Of a stretch of DNA of 64,000 nucleotides, positions 35,506-45,182 are shown one piece after another (position 1 is the stretch's first letter; the number at the start of each line of letters is the position of its first letter). The notes under the pieces are model-generated. The model did not search any database. It was not told where the DNA came from and saw nothing but the letters and a program-made list of their open reading frames with translations. The DNA is taken from assembly GCF_002783505.1 (NCBI RefSeq), contig NZ_PFGL01000045.1, positions 62,001-126,000 on the forward strand, in the 5' to 3' direction. Position numbers and translations under genes: made by a program. This DNA is from Shewanella sp. CG12_big_fil_rev_8_21_14_0_65_47_15 (GTDB lineage: Bacteria; Pseudomonadota; Gammaproteobacteria; Enterobacterales; Shewanellaceae).

Positions 35506-35838
35506 TTATTCTGCCGTTTTGTACTTTTCAGCAGTCGCTTTGATTAAGGGTTGTAATTCGCCCTTTTGGAACATGTCCACCACGATATCGCAACCACCGA
35601 TCAGCTCGCCTTCAATCCACAACTGTGGGAAAGTTGGCCAGTTTGCATACTTAGGTAATTCGGCGCGAATGTCTGGGTGCTGAAGAATATCCACAAACGC
35701 AAATTGCTCGCCACAGTTAATCATGATTTGGGCGACCTGAGACGAGAAGCCACAGCTCGGTAACTTAGGCGAGCCTTTCATATAAACAATGATAGGGTTT
35801 TCGGCGATCTGCTGCTTAATTTTCTCTACTGTTTCCAT
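35506..35838 (-). CDS. grxD: Monothiol glutaredoxin, Grx4 type
   Basis: GrxD carries and delivers [2Fe-2S] clusters with BolA-type partners. This 110-aa protein has the monothiol motif CGFS at 29-32 within YMKGSPKLPSCGFSSQ, and the WPTFPQLWIEGELIGG glutathione-binding segment. The ATG at 35838 has AGGA upstream; an earlier in-frame start at 35862 lacks support. Confidence 0.95.
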   Translation of the reverse strand: METVEKIKQQIAENPIIVYMKGSPKLPSCGFSSQVAQIMINCGEQFAFVDILQHPDIRAELPKYANWPTFPQLWIEGELIGGCDIVVDMFQKGELQPLIKATAEKYKTAE

Positions 35839-35980
35839 TTTAATTCCTAAGTGCGATGACATTGACTCAATGGCGCTATTGTACGACAGCTAGTCACAGA
35901 ACAAAATCCCACAGTTTGTAAGGTTATGTCGAGATTTGATTTTTCGATGACGCCTATCTAATCAATTAGCCAAACAATGA

Positions 35981-36008
35981 TTCACATCACAAATTTTATC
36001 GGTACAAT
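35981..36008 (+). promoter_or_regulatory. Probable sigma-70 promoter of sodB
   Basis: TTCACA (35981-35986) and TACAAT (36003-36008) are separated by 16 bases, each differing by one base from consensus. The predicted start is about 45-50 bases before the sodB ATG. Confidence 0.55.
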
Positions 36009-36063
36009 AGTCCCCAGTGAGCACGTTTAAAAAACGATAACCTAAGACCATGGAGAGATACTA

Positions 36064-36648
36064 ATGGCTTTCGAATTACCCGCATTACCATATGCAAAGA
36101 ACGCACTAGAACCACACATTTCTCAAGAAACCATTGAATACCACTACGGCAAGCATCACAACACCTATGTTGTTAAGCTAAACGGCTTAATCGAAGGAAC
36201 CGATTTCGCAGGTAAATCTTTAGAAGAAATCATCAAAACTTCTACTGGTGGCGTATTTAACAACGCGGCTCAAGTGTGGAACCACACTTTCTACTGGAAC
36301 TGCCTAGCACCTAACGCTGGCGGCGAGCCAACAGGCCCTGTGGCCGATGCCATCAATGCGGCTTTCGGCTCATTTGACGCATTCAAAGCCCAATTTACCG
36401 ATTCAGCTGTAAACAACTTCGGTAGCGCTTGGACTTGGTTAGTGAAAAAAGCCGATGGCACTGTTGCTATCGTTAACACTAGCAATGCTGCTACACCACT
36501 GACTGACAGCACTGTTACACCAATCCTGACTGTAGATGTGTGGGAACACGCTTACTACATCGATTACCGTAACGTGCGTCCAGACTATCTTGCCCACTTC
36601 TGGCAATTAGTGAACTGGGATTTTGTGAACCAAAACTTCGCAGGTTAA
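36064..36648 (+). CDS. sodB: Iron superoxide dismutase
   Basis: SodB converts superoxide to peroxide and oxygen in the cytoplasm. The 194-aa protein has the four metal ligands His27, His74, Asp158 and His162 (DVWEHAYYIDY). The Fe-type signature NNAAQVWNHTFYW supports iron rather than manganese. GGAGAG precedes the ATG, and a terminator follows. Confidence 0.96.
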   Translation: MAFELPALPYAKNALEPHISQETIEYHYGKHHNTYVVKLNGLIEGTDFAGKSLEEIIKTSTGGVFNNAAQVWNHTFYWNCLAPNAGGEPTGPVADAINAAFGSFDAFKAQFTDSAVNNFGSAWTWLVKKADGTVAIVNTSNAATPLTDSTVTPILTVDVWEHAYYIDYRNVRPDYLAHFWQLVNWDFVNQNFAG

Positions 36649-36677
36649 TTTCTTTAACCCAAAGAATTAACGCTAAT

Positions 36678-36702
36678 AAAAGAGCCCTTGTGGCTCTTTT
36701 TT
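36678..36702 (+). terminator. Terminator after sodB
   Basis: AAAGAGCC, a five-base loop and GGCTCTTTT continue into six T on the plus strand. Confidence 0.85.
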
Positions 36703-36907
36703 ATATCATTAACCTGCCATATTCCCTCTTCCCCCATCTTAGAGTTGATGTCACTACAAGTGCAACAATTGCATTTGCAACCATTTGTTATTGTTTTATT
36801 TGATATTTTTTTTGACACAGGTATCGAGTTTGTGTCTAAGATTAGTATAGGAAGCTGGCAAACCAGTTCTCCGTTCCATGACATCACTGGCGTTTCAGGG
36901 GGTTTAT

Positions 36908-38842
36908 ATGGGCATTTTCGAGCATTACCAAAAGCGCTACGAACAAAAACTCGATGAAGAATACACTTTGCAGGAGTTTCTCGACATCTGTAAAGAAGAT
37001 CGCAGTGCTTACATGTCAGCATCAGAACGGCTCTTGCTTGCCATTGGCGAAGCAGAAGTCATAGATACCGCAAAAAATCCAATACTTAGCCGTATTTTTT
37101 CCAACCGTCTTATTTCACGTTACCCCGCATTTAAAGATTTCTTCGGCATGGAAGATGCGATTGAGCAAATCGTGGCCTACCTCAAACACTCCGCTCAAGG
37201 CTTAGAGGAATCGAAGCAAATCCTGTATTTGCTCGGTCCTGTGGGTGGGGGTAAATCATCATTGGCCGAAAAGCTCAAAGCACTAATGCAAAAAGTCCCC
37301 ATTTATATCCTGAGCGCAAACGGCGTACGTAGCCCAGTGAACGATCATCCCTTCTGCCTCTTTGATGCCGACGAAGATGGCCAACTATTAAAAGATGAGT
37401 TTAATATTCCTACCCGCTACCTTAAGACCATAATGTCTCCCTGGGCAGTGAAAAGACTGCACGAGTTTGGTGGCGATATTTCTAAATTCCGGGTCGTTAA
37501 AGTGTTCCCTTCGATCCTAGATCAAATTGCGATAGCTAAGACGGAACCTGGGGATGAAAACAATCAAGATATTTCGTCCTTAGTGGGTAAAGTGGATATT
37601 CGTCAGCTTGAACATTTTTCCCAAGATGATGCCGATGCCTATGCCTATTCGGGAGCATTATGCCGCGCGAATCAAGGAATGATGGAATTCGTCGAGATGT
37701 TTAAGGCACCGATAAAAGTGCTGCATCCCCTACTTACTGCCACCCAAGAAGGCAATTATAACGGCACCGAAGGCCTATCGGCCCTGCCCTATAGTGGGAT
37801 TATTCTGGCGCACTCGAATGAATCGGAATGGTCAACCTTTAAAAACAATAAGAACAATGAAGCCTTCCTCGACCGTGTTTATATCGTCAAAGTGCCCTAC
37901 TGTTTACGGGTATCTGAAGAGCTACAAATCTATCAAAAGCTGCTGATTAACTCCGAGCTATCGAAAGCCCCCTGTGCCCCTGGCACCCTAGAAACCCTAG
38001 CGCAATTTAGTGTGCTATCGCGCCTAAAAGCACCTGAAAACTCCTCCATCTACTCTAAGATGCGGGTTTATAACGGGGAAAGCCTGAAAGATACCGATCC
38101 TAAGGCCAAGTCCTACCAAGAATACCGCGATTATGCTGGCGTTGATGAAGGGATGAATGGGCTATCGACCCGTTTCGCCTTTAAGATCCTATCGCGGGTA
38201 TTTAACTTCGATCACTCTGAAATCGCCGCCAATCCGGTACATTTGTTCTATGTGCTAGAGCGTCAAATAGAACAAGAGCAGTTCCCTAGCGATACCGCCG
38301 AACGCTATCTTGAGTTTTTAAAGGGTTACTTAATCCCTAAATACGTGGAATTTATTGGGAAAGAAATTCAAACCGCTTACCTAGAGTCTTACTCTGAATA
38401 CGGCCAAAATATCTTTGACCGCTACGTTACCTACGCCGATTTTTGGATCCAAGATCAGGAATACCGCGATCCAGAAACAGGTCAGCTATTCGATCGCGCC
38501 GCCCTCAATGCCGAACTGGAGAAAATTGAGAAACCCGCAGGGATCAGCAATCCCAAAGATTTCCGTAATGAAATCGTCAACTTCGTGCTGCGCGCCCGCG
38601 CTAACCATGAGGGTAATAATCCACTCTGGACCAGCTACGAGAAACTTCGCACTGTGATCGAGAAGAAAATGTTCTCCAACACAGAAGATTTACTGCCGGT
38701 GATTTCCTTTAATGCCAAAACCTCGAATGACGATCAGCGCAAACACGATGATTTTGTCAATCGCATGATGGAGAAAGGCTATACCAAGAAACAAGTCCGA
38801 CTCTTGTCTGAGTGGTATTTACGGGTTCGTAAATCCTCTTAA
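36908..38842 (+). CDS. prkA: PrkA-family AAA+ protein kinase/protease (YeaG)
   Basis: This 644-aa protein has exactly the length of E. coli YeaG. The AAA+ domain has the Walker A GPVGGGKSS at 110-118, and the C-terminal part is the PrkA kinase-like domain. PrkA proteins act in stationary-phase and nitrogen-stress responses; both kinase and protease activities have been reported. The ATG at 36908 has AGGGGG upstream; a longer frame from 36878 is unsupported. It leads an operon with yeaH and ycgB. A possible -35 TTGACA lies near 36813, but the matching -10 is weak. Confidence 0.93.
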   Translation: MGIFEHYQKRYEQKLDEEYTLQEFLDICKEDRSAYMSASERLLLAIGEAEVIDTAKNPILSRIFSNRLISRYPAFKDFFGMEDAIEQIVAYLKHSAQGLEESKQILYLLGPVGGGKSSLAEKLKALMQKVPIYILSANGVRSPVNDHPFCLFDADEDGQLLKDEFNIPTRYLKTIMSPWAVKRLHEFGGDISKFRVVKVFPSILDQIAIAKTEPGDENNQDISSLVGKVDIRQLEHFSQDDADAYAYSGALCRANQGMMEFVEMFKAPIKVLHPLLTATQEGNYNGTEGLSALPYSGIILAHSNESEWSTFKNNKNNEAFLDRVYIVKVPYCLRVSEELQIYQKLLINSELSKAPCAPGTLETLAQFSVLSRLKAPENSSIYSKMRVYNGESLKDTDPKAKSYQEYRDYAGVDEGMNGLSTRFAFKILSRVFNFDHSEIAANPVHLFYVLERQIEQEQFPSDTAERYLEFLKGYLIPKYVEFIGKEIQTAYLESYSEYGQNIFDRYVTYADFWIQDQEYRDPETGQLFDRAALNAELEKIEKPAGISNPKDFRNEIVNFVLRARANHEGNNPLWTSYEKLRTVIEKKMFSNTEDLLPVISFNAKTSNDDQRKHDDFVNRMMEKGYTKKQVRLLSEWYLRVRKSS

Positions 38843-38908
38843 ACTTGCGCTCACTAAGTACAGGGCTTTGGTGCTACCAAAGCCTTCGCTAGGGTTTGGG
38901 AGGTGCGT

Positions 38909-40177
38909 ATGGCGAACTTTATCGATAGACGGTTGAATGCAAAAGGGAAAAGCACTGTCAACCGCCAACGCTTTATCAATAGATACAAGCAACAAATTAA
39001 AAAAGCCGTCAGCGATGCAGTGACTCGTCGCAGTGTAACGGATGTAGATAAAGGCGAAAAAATCAGTATTCCTACGCGGGATATCAGTGAACCTATGTTT
39101 CACCAAGGTAAAGGTGGCGTCAGGGACAGAGTACATCCCGGAAATGATCAATTTGCCCGAGGAGATAAAATCGATAGACCCCTCGGCGGCGCAGGCGGCG
39201 GTGCGGGTAAAGGCGATGCCTCGGATTCAGGCGAAGGAAACGATGATTTTGTCTTTGAAATATCGAAGGATGAATACCTAGAGCTACTATTTGAAGACTT
39301 AGAATTACCGAATCTACAAAAAAACCGCCTCAATAAATTGGTGGAATATCAGGTTTATCGCGCCGGATTTACCAACGATGGCGTCCCCGCCAACATTAAT
39401 ATTGTCCGCTCCCTACGTTCATCACTGGCGCGGCGAATTGCAATGTCGGCGAGTAAAAAGAAGCTATTAGCGGAATTAGAACAAGAGTTGGCGGAGCTTG
39501 AGAATATTCCAGGGACGCAGGCAGAGCTAATCCTCGATTTAAAGGCCCAAATAGAGGAGTTAAAACAAAAGATTGCAAATGTTCCCTTTATCGATACCTT
39601 CGATCTACGCTTTAATAACTTTGCCAAACGGGAAATCCCCTCTAGCCAAGCGGTCATGTTTTGCCTGATGGACGTATCAGGCTCAATGGATCAAGCCACT
39701 AAGGATATGGCAAAACGTTTCTATATCTTGCTCTATCTGTTCCTGACTCGGACTTATAAAAACCTTGAGGTGGTCTATATTCGCCACCATACCCAGGCTA
39801 AAGAAGTCGACGAGCATGAGTTTTTCTACTCCCAAGAAACGGGCGGAACGATTGTTTCAAGTGCTTTAAAATTGATGCATGACATTCAACAGGCACGCTA
39901 CCCCGCCGATGAGTGGAATATTTATGCGGCCCAAGCCTCAGACGGCGATAACTGGGCGGATGATTCGCCAACCTGTCGGCAGTTATTAGAGCAAAAAATT
40001 CTGCCGTTAGTACGCTACTTTAGTTATATCGAAATCACCAATCGCGCCCATCAAACCCTGTGGCGCGAATACGAATCCCTACAACAGCATTACGATAACA
40101 TTGCGGTGCAACACATTCGTCAAGCCGAAGATATCTACCCTGTATTTAGAGAGTTGTTTAAGAAGCAGGCGGTTTAA
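38909..40177 (+). CDS. yeaH: YeaH/YhbH family protein
   Basis: This 422-aa protein is the usual partner of PrkA. A long basic N-terminal part and a glycine-rich linker ([13 protein letters not shown] near 93-105) precede a von Willebrand A-like domain whose metal site is seen as [19 protein letters not shown] coiled-coil stretch rich in Glu, Leu and Lys lies near 180-225. The ATG at 38909 has GGGAGG upstream. It sits 66 bp after prkA and 9 bp before ycgB. Confidence 0.9.
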   Translation: MANFIDRRLNAKGKSTVNRQRFINRYKQQIKKAVSDAVTRRSVTDVDKGEKISIPTRDISEPMFHQGKGGVRDRVHPGNDQFARGDKIDRPLGGAGGGAGKGDASDSGEGNDDFVFEISKDEYLELLFEDLELPNLQKNRLNKLVEYQVYRAGFTNDGVPANINIVRSLRSSLARRIAMSASKKKLLAELEQELAELENIPGTQAELILDLKAQIEELKQKIANVPFIDTFDLRFNNFAKREIPSSQAVMFCLMDVSGSMDQATKDMAKRFYILLYLFLTRTYKNLEVVYIRHHTQAKEVDEHEFFYSQETGGTIVSSALKLMHDIQQARYPADEWNIYAAQASDGDNWADDSPTCRQLLEQKILPLVRYFSYIEITNRAHQTLWREYESLQQHYDNIAVQHIRQAEDIYPVFRELFKKQAV

Positions 40178-40186
40178 GGGGGTATT

Positions 40187-41707
40187 ATGGGGAAGAAACC
40201 AAGAACACCACTGAGCGATGGTCCCGATTGGAGCTTTGAGTTGCTGCAGGACTATCTGAAGGAAATTGAACGTGTAGCCGCCCTATACAAACTCAGCGCC
40301 TACCCTAATCAAATTGAAGTCATCACCGCCGAACAGATGATGGACGCCTATGCGGGGATAGGCATGCCCATCGGCTACACCCATTGGTCCTTCGGCAAAC
40401 GTTTTATCGAAACCGAGCAAGGCTATAAACGGGGGCAAATGGGCCTTGCCTATGAGATTGTGATTAACTCAAACCCTTGTATCGCCTATTTAATGGAGGA
40501 AAACACTATCACTATGCAGGCACTAGTGATAGCGCACGCGTGTTTTGGGCACAATAGTTTCTTTAAAAATAATTACTTATTTAAAACTTGGACAGATGCC
40601 AGCTCGATCATCGATTACTTAGTCTTTGCCAAAAACTATATCAGCGAATGTGAGCAGAGGTACGGGGTTGAGCAAGTCGAAAGTGTGATTGACTCCTGCC
40701 ATGCCCTGATGAATTACGGTGTTGACCGTTACAAACGACCTTCGGAAATCTCCTTCCGTGAAGAACAAGCAAGACAGAAGGACCGTGAAGCCTATCTACA
40801 GAGTCAAGTGAATGACCTTTGGCGTACTATCCCGAACCAACTACAGGGTCAATCTGAAGCTAAAAAACGGCGTTTCCCCGCAGAGCCGCAGGAAAACATT
40901 CTCTATTTCATCGAAAAAAATGCCCCTTTACTTGAACCATGGCAACGGGAGATCATTCGCATAGTGCGTAAAATGGCTCAATATTTTTACCCACAAAAGC
41001 AAACACAAGTGATGAACGAAGGTTGGGCGACCTTTTGGCATTACACTATTTTAAATCACCTATACGATGACGGAGTGGTCACAGACCGTTTTATAATGGA
41101 GTTTTTACAGAGCCATACTGGTGTTGTAGCACAGCCCGAGTACAACAGCCGCTATTACAATGGTATTAATCCCTATGCCTTAGGTTTTGCCATGTTCACC
41201 GATATCCGGCGTATTTGCGAAAGTCCAACCGAAGAAGATAAGGTTTGGTTCCCTGAGATTGCGGGAAGTAACTGGCTAGAAACATTGCATTTTGCGATGC
41301 AAAATTTTAAGGATGAGAGTTTTATCAGCCAATATCTCTCCCCTCGAGTCATCCGCCAATTTAAATTATTTGGCATCCATGACGATGAAAAACGCAATTA
41401 TCTCTCTGTGTCAGCTATCCATGATGAACAAGGTTATCAAGATATTCGGCAATTATTGTCGCAGCAGTATAACCTGTCGAATATTGAACCCAATATCCAA
41501 GTCCACAATGTGGAAATAAACGGTGATCGATCTTTAACCTTAAGGTATGTGCCGAGTAACGATATCCCCCTCGCTAATACCTATAAAGAAGTATTGAAAC
41601 ACTTACATCGACTATGGGGATTTACAGTGACACTTGAGCAAAAAAATGCCGATGCCAGCATTAATATTTTAGCGACCTGCCCAGAACCCATTAAATCGGA
41701 ATTGTAG
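40187..41707 (+). CDS. SpoVR family protein (YcgB-like)
   Basis: This 506-aa protein matches SpoVR/YcgB, needed for the spore cortex in Bacillus and of unknown role in Gram-negatives. Visible family segments include GMPIGYTHWSFGKRF near 64, AHACFGHNSFFKNNYLF near 115 and MNEGWATFWHYTIL near 278. The conserved His and Glu residues in these segments suggest metal binding, which is inference. Third gene of the prkA operon. Confidence 0.92.
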   Translation: MGKKPRTPLSDGPDWSFELLQDYLKEIERVAALYKLSAYPNQIEVITAEQMMDAYAGIGMPIGYTHWSFGKRFIETEQGYKRGQMGLAYEIVINSNPCIAYLMEENTITMQALVIAHACFGHNSFFKNNYLFKTWTDASSIIDYLVFAKNYISECEQRYGVEQVESVIDSCHALMNYGVDRYKRPSEISFREEQARQKDREAYLQSQVNDLWRTIPNQLQGQSEAKKRRFPAEPQENILYFIEKNAPLLEPWQREIIRIVRKMAQYFYPQKQTQVMNEGWATFWHYTILNHLYDDGVVTDRFIMEFLQSHTGVVAQPEYNSRYYNGINPYALGFAMFTDIRRICESPTEEDKVWFPEIAGSNWLETLHFAMQNFKDESFISQYLSPRVIRQFKLFGIHDDEKRNYLSVSAIHDEQGYQDIRQLLSQQYNLSNIEPNIQVHNVEINGDRSLTLRYVPSNDIPLANTYKEVLKHLHRLWGFTVTLEQKNADASINILATCPEPIKSEL

Positions 41708-41719
41708 GATTGTAAAAAG

Positions 41720-41750
41720 TAAAAGCCGTTTCCAATGGAAACGGCTTTTT
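41720..41750. terminator. Bidirectional terminator after the prkA operon
   Basis: A 13-bp perfect stem, AAAAGCCGTTTCC with its complement, and a 3-base loop carry T-runs on both strands. It serves this operon and the converging fadR gene. Confidence 0.88.
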
Positions 41751-41789
41751 AAAAACCATCAGCAATTTAGCTAACATCAAAGGGAGGAG

Positions 41790-42506
41790 TTAATTATCCT
41801 GTGCGATGGATGCGGGCATATCGTCCCGTAATTGTAACCACATCTTGCCACTGTTAATGCCATAGGTACGCATTAGAGCAGGTACATCCACATAATTTTT
41901 TGCCTTTGCTAGCACTTCTAATTCTTTATAGAAATTTAAGGCCAGCAAACGCGCCTCTGGACTACTAAAATAATAGCGCCCCACTCGGCTATATAAACCT
42001 TTAAAGCCATTTAGGATCAGCACATAGAGTGGATTGCCAGATGAAAATGCCAAGGTATGATGCAATAAATAGTCATATTCAGCGAAAGATTCAGCCGTGT
42101 CTTCTAATTGGTGGATTTTTGCCAACACACCGACCGCCGTTTCAGGGTTGTAACGTAGTGCGCCACGAAAATAAATGGCACTGACGTTCGTTCTGGCCGA
42201 GAGCAGTTGGTCCACCAGCACAGGAAAACCTTCAGGATTGAGATCGGCAATCGTCTCAAGAATATTTAAACCAGAAGTTTCCCAAAAATTGTTCACTCGC
42301 GTCGGTTTGCCATGTTGGATTTTTAACCAACCGTCGCGAGCTAGGCGCTGCAGCACTTCACGCAGGGTGGTGCGTGTCACGCCGATCAACTCAGAAAGCT
42401 CACGTTCAGCCGGTAAAATGGACCCTGGTGGGAATTTATTTTCCCAAATTGATCTCACAATATACTTCTCTGCAAAACTTGCAGGTCCTTTGGCATTGAT
42501 AATCAT
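41790..42506 (-). CDS. fadR: Fatty acid metabolism regulator FadR
   Basis: FadR represses fatty-acid degradation genes and activates unsaturated fatty-acid synthesis; long-chain acyl-CoA releases it. The 238-aa protein has a GntR winged helix with the run [20 protein letters not shown], almost identical to E. coli, and the FadR_C ligand domain ([12 protein letters not shown]). The ATG at 42506 gives the family length; the frame to 42545 is longer than the E. coli protein and would include operator DNA. It is divergent from nhaB as in E. coli. Confidence 0.95.
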   Translation of the reverse strand: MIINAKGPASFAEKYIVRSIWENKFPPGSILPAERELSELIGVTRTTLREVLQRLARDGWLKIQHGKPTRVNNFWETSGLNILETIADLNPEGFPVLVDQLLSARTNVSAIYFRGALRYNPETAVGVLAKIHQLEDTAESFAEYDYLLHHTLAFSSGNPLYVLILNGFKGLYSRVGRYYFSSPEARLLALNFYKELEVLAKAKNYVDVPALMRTYGINSGKMWLQLRDDMPASIAQDN

Positions 42507-42542
42507 CAGCCCACTTATCCAGTTGTTGTGCGTCGTAATGGT

Positions 42543-42559
42543 CACTGATCATACCAGAG
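42543..42559. promoter_or_regulatory. Probable FadR operator upstream of fadR
   Basis: CACTGATCATACCAGAG contains CTGAT-CAT-ACCAG, which on the other strand reads CTGGT-ATG-ATCAG. This differs by one base from the CTGGT-N3-ACCAG core of FadR sites. It is 38-52 bases before the fadR ATG, suggesting autoregulation. Confidence 0.6.
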
Positions 42560-42810
42560 CGGTAAAAAATGGAAACCATTGACTGAAATTCCCCGCACAG
42601 TGTCAGTATAAATGTCACAAAAGCGTTCAAAAAACAGACTAACATCAAGGCTTATTGAGTCAATTTTGCCGATTAGCTCCGCTTTTTGGAATATGAGTCC
42701 CAGTATCTCATTACATTAGCATTCTCTTTAGGCTAGACTGATTTTCCAAACACGGGTAAATACAACATAACACGTGTAAATTTTTCAACATAATTAGAAG
42801 AGAGGATGCC

Positions 42811-44409
42811 ATGCCGGTGACAATGAGCCAGGCGTTTATTGGGAACTTCTTAGGGAATTCTCCTAAGTGGTACAAAATCGCAATACTGTCATTTTTAATA
42901 ATCAATCCAATACTCTTTTTCTATGTCAGCCCCTTTGTGGCGGGTTGGGTATTAGTACTTGAGTTTATTTTTACCTTAGCCATGGCATTAAAATGTTATC
43001 CACTACAACCCGGTGGTCTATTAGCCATAGAAGCCGTTGCTATTGGTATGACCTCGGCCAGTCAAGTTTTGCATGAAATAGAAGCCAACCTCGAAGTATT
43101 ACTATTACTGGTCTTTATGGTGGCTGGTATTTATTTCATGAAGCAATTACTGTTATTTGCCTTCACGAAAATGATCACTAAAGTGCGCTCAAAAATTTTA
43201 GTGTCATTGATGTTCTGTCTCGCTTCAGCCTTCTTATCCGCATTCCTAGATGCATTAACGGTTATTGCCGTGATTATCGCGGTCGCTGTGGGGTTCTATG
43301 CGATTTATCACAAAGTCGCCTCTGGAAAAGACTTCTCGGCCGATCATGATCATACCTCTGAAGACAAGAACGACGATGATAATCAACTTGATGAAGCAGA
43401 ATTAGAGTCATTCCGCGGGTTTCTGCGTAACCTATTGATGCATGCCGGGGTCGGAACGGCACTCGGTGGAGTTTGCACTATGGTGGGCGAACCGCAGAAC
43501 TTGATCATTGCCGCCCAAGCAAATTGGCAATTTGGTGAGTTTGCAATCCGTATGTCTCCTGTGACAGTGCCCGTGTTGATTGCGGGGATCCTGACTTGTT
43601 ATTTAGTTGAAAAATTTCATATTTTTGGTTATGGAGCCAAACTTCCCGATGCCGTACATAGGATCCTATGTGAGTACGCGGCCTATGAAGATGCCCGTCG
43701 CACCAACAAAGACAATATCAAGCTAGTCGTGCAAGCTTTTGTGGGGATCTGGTTGATTGCAGGCCTAGCCTTACATTTAGCATCCGTCGGCTTAATTGGT
43801 TTGTCTGTCATTATTTTAACCACGGCCCTCAACGGCGTGACCGATGAACATGCGCTCGGAAAAGCCTTCGAAGAGGCATTACCCTTCACTGCACTTTTGG
43901 CGGTATTTTTTGCCGTGGTGGGAGTCATTATTGATCAACAACTGTTTGCCCCGGTTATCCAATGGGCACTTAGTTATCAAGGGAATACACAGTTAGTCAT
44001 CTTCTATATCGCCAATGGCTTATTGTCCATGGTGAGTGATAACGTGTTTGTGGGTACTGTGTATATCAACGAAGTCAAAGCCGCGTTAATTAACGGCCAA
44101 ATTAGCCGTGATCAATTCGACTTGCTGGCAGTGGCAATCAACACAGGTACTAATCTCCCTTCAGTTGCCACGCCAAACGGTCAAGCCGCCTTCCTATTCT
44201 TATTAACCTCCGCCCTCGCCCCACTCATTCGCTTGTCCTATGGCAGAATGGTCTGGATGGCTCTCCCCTACACTGTCGTTTTATCGATAGTCGGCGTGTT
44301 AGCGATTGAGACAGGTTTCTTAGAACAGGCAACGCAATACTTCTACGACTCACAGATGATCATGCACCACAGTGCAAAAGAAGTGATTGGAGGTGCCACT
44401 GGGCACTAA
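42811..44409 (+). CDS. nhaB: Na+/H+ antiporter NhaB
   Basis: This 532-aa membrane protein exchanges sodium for protons at the inner membrane. It has about 12 helices and characteristic NhaB segments: [20 protein letters not shown] near the N-terminus, [19 protein letters not shown] near 222 and [20 protein letters not shown] near 446. An acidic loop rich in Asp and Glu lies near 173-198. The ATG at 42811 follows AGAGAGG. It is divergent from fadR and followed by dsbB. Confidence 0.95.
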   Translation: MPVTMSQAFIGNFLGNSPKWYKIAILSFLIINPILFFYVSPFVAGWVLVLEFIFTLAMALKCYPLQPGGLLAIEAVAIGMTSASQVLHEIEANLEVLLLLVFMVAGIYFMKQLLLFAFTKMITKVRSKILVSLMFCLASAFLSAFLDALTVIAVIIAVAVGFYAIYHKVASGKDFSADHDHTSEDKNDDDNQLDEAELESFRGFLRNLLMHAGVGTALGGVCTMVGEPQNLIIAAQANWQFGEFAIRMSPVTVPVLIAGILTCYLVEKFHIFGYGAKLPDAVHRILCEYAAYEDARRTNKDNIKLVVQAFVGIWLIAGLALHLASVGLIGLSVIILTTALNGVTDEHALGKAFEEALPFTALLAVFFAVVGVIIDQQLFAPVIQWALSYQGNTQLVIFYIANGLLSMVSDNVFVGTVYINEVKAALINGQISRDQFDLLAVAINTGTNLPSVATPNGQAAFLFLLTSALAPLIRLSYGRMVWMALPYTVVLSIVGVLAIETGFLEQATQYFYDSQMIMHHSAKEVIGGATGH

Positions 44410-44455
44410 CATATATCTCTGAGTTGACTGAACTTTCTTAAATGAGTAGAGTCCA

Positions 44456-44486
44456 AAAAACGCCCCCAGCCTTTGAGGGCGTTTTA
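44456..44486 (+). terminator. Intrinsic terminator after nhaB
   Basis: AAAACGCCC, an inner loop of about 13 bases and GGGCGTTTT followed by AG form the hairpin. It lies inside the longest open frame of dsbB, which shows that frame starts too early. Confidence 0.82.
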
Positions 44487-44507
44487 GTTACTATGGAGCC
44501 CATATCT

Positions 44508-45035
44508 TTGACTGTACTTACTCGCTTTGCCCATTCTCGAGTCTCTTGGTTGGCCCTCGGTGGCACAGCACTATCCTTAGAGGCTGCTGCACTGTATTTT
44601 CAATATGTTATGAAACTCGATCCCTGCGTGATGTGTATCTACCAAAGGTTGGCCGTGTTTGGTATTTTTGCGGCTGGGCTCATTGGAATGATAGCGCCTA
44701 AGTCTCTGATCGTGCGGATTGTTGCGGCGCTCGGTTGGGCTGTGAGTGCAACATGGGGGTTGAAACTCGCCCTCGCATTAGTAGATATGCAAAATAACCC
44801 CTCGCCTTTTTCAACCTGCTCCTTTTTACCTGACTTTCCTGCTTGGATGCCGCTTCACGAATGGTTTCCATCGATTATGCTCCCCACAGGCATGTGTACC
44901 GATGCTCCATGGCATTTTATGGGAGTGACAATGGCGGAATGGATGGTGGTGGCATTCAGTGGTTTCCTGGTCGTATGGCTACTGTTTATTGTGCCAATCC
45001 TCAGCCGCTCGACTAAACCTTCGCTGTATAAATAG
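44508..45035 (+). CDS. dsbB: Disulfide bond formation protein DsbB
   Basis: DsbB reoxidises periplasmic DsbA and passes electrons to quinone. This 175-aa protein has four helices, the first periplasmic Cys pair CVMC ([11 protein letters not shown]) and the second pair in [10 protein letters not shown] and [14 protein letters not shown] start at 44508 is chosen because GGAG lies 8 bases upstream, the length then matches E. coli (176) and the terminator at 44456-44486 stays outside. An ATG at 44493 overlaps the ribosome binding site. Confidence 0.93.
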   Translation: MTVLTRFAHSRVSWLALGGTALSLEAAALYFQYVMKLDPCVMCIYQRLAVFGIFAAGLIGMIAPKSLIVRIVAALGWAVSATWGLKLALALVDMQNNPSPFSTCSFLPDFPAWMPLHEWFPSIMLPTGMCTDAPWHFMGVTMAEWMVVAFSGFLVVWLLFIVPILSRSTKPSLYK

Positions 45036-45043
45036 CTTAAGCT

Positions 45044-45067
45044 AAGGCAGGTGTTATACCTGCCTTT
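45044..45067 (+). terminator. Weak terminator after dsbB
   Basis: AAGGCAGGT, a five-base loop and ACCTGCCTTT form a 9-bp stem, but only three T and a C follow. Confidence 0.6.
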
Positions 45068-45182
45068 CTACACTACTTCTGGCGAAGTTTACGGTTTTAA
45101 TCAGTGAGTTCCCGCCATAAAAATCCCCCTATCTTTGATATAAGCTAATAGCAAAAGAGCTAAAAAGCGCTACACTGGCTCA

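Noticed and set aside
44442..44507. Longer dsbB reading frame starting [11 protein letters not shown]
   Set aside because: It passes through the nhaB terminator hairpin; the TTG at 44508 has a spaced GGAG and gives the family length.
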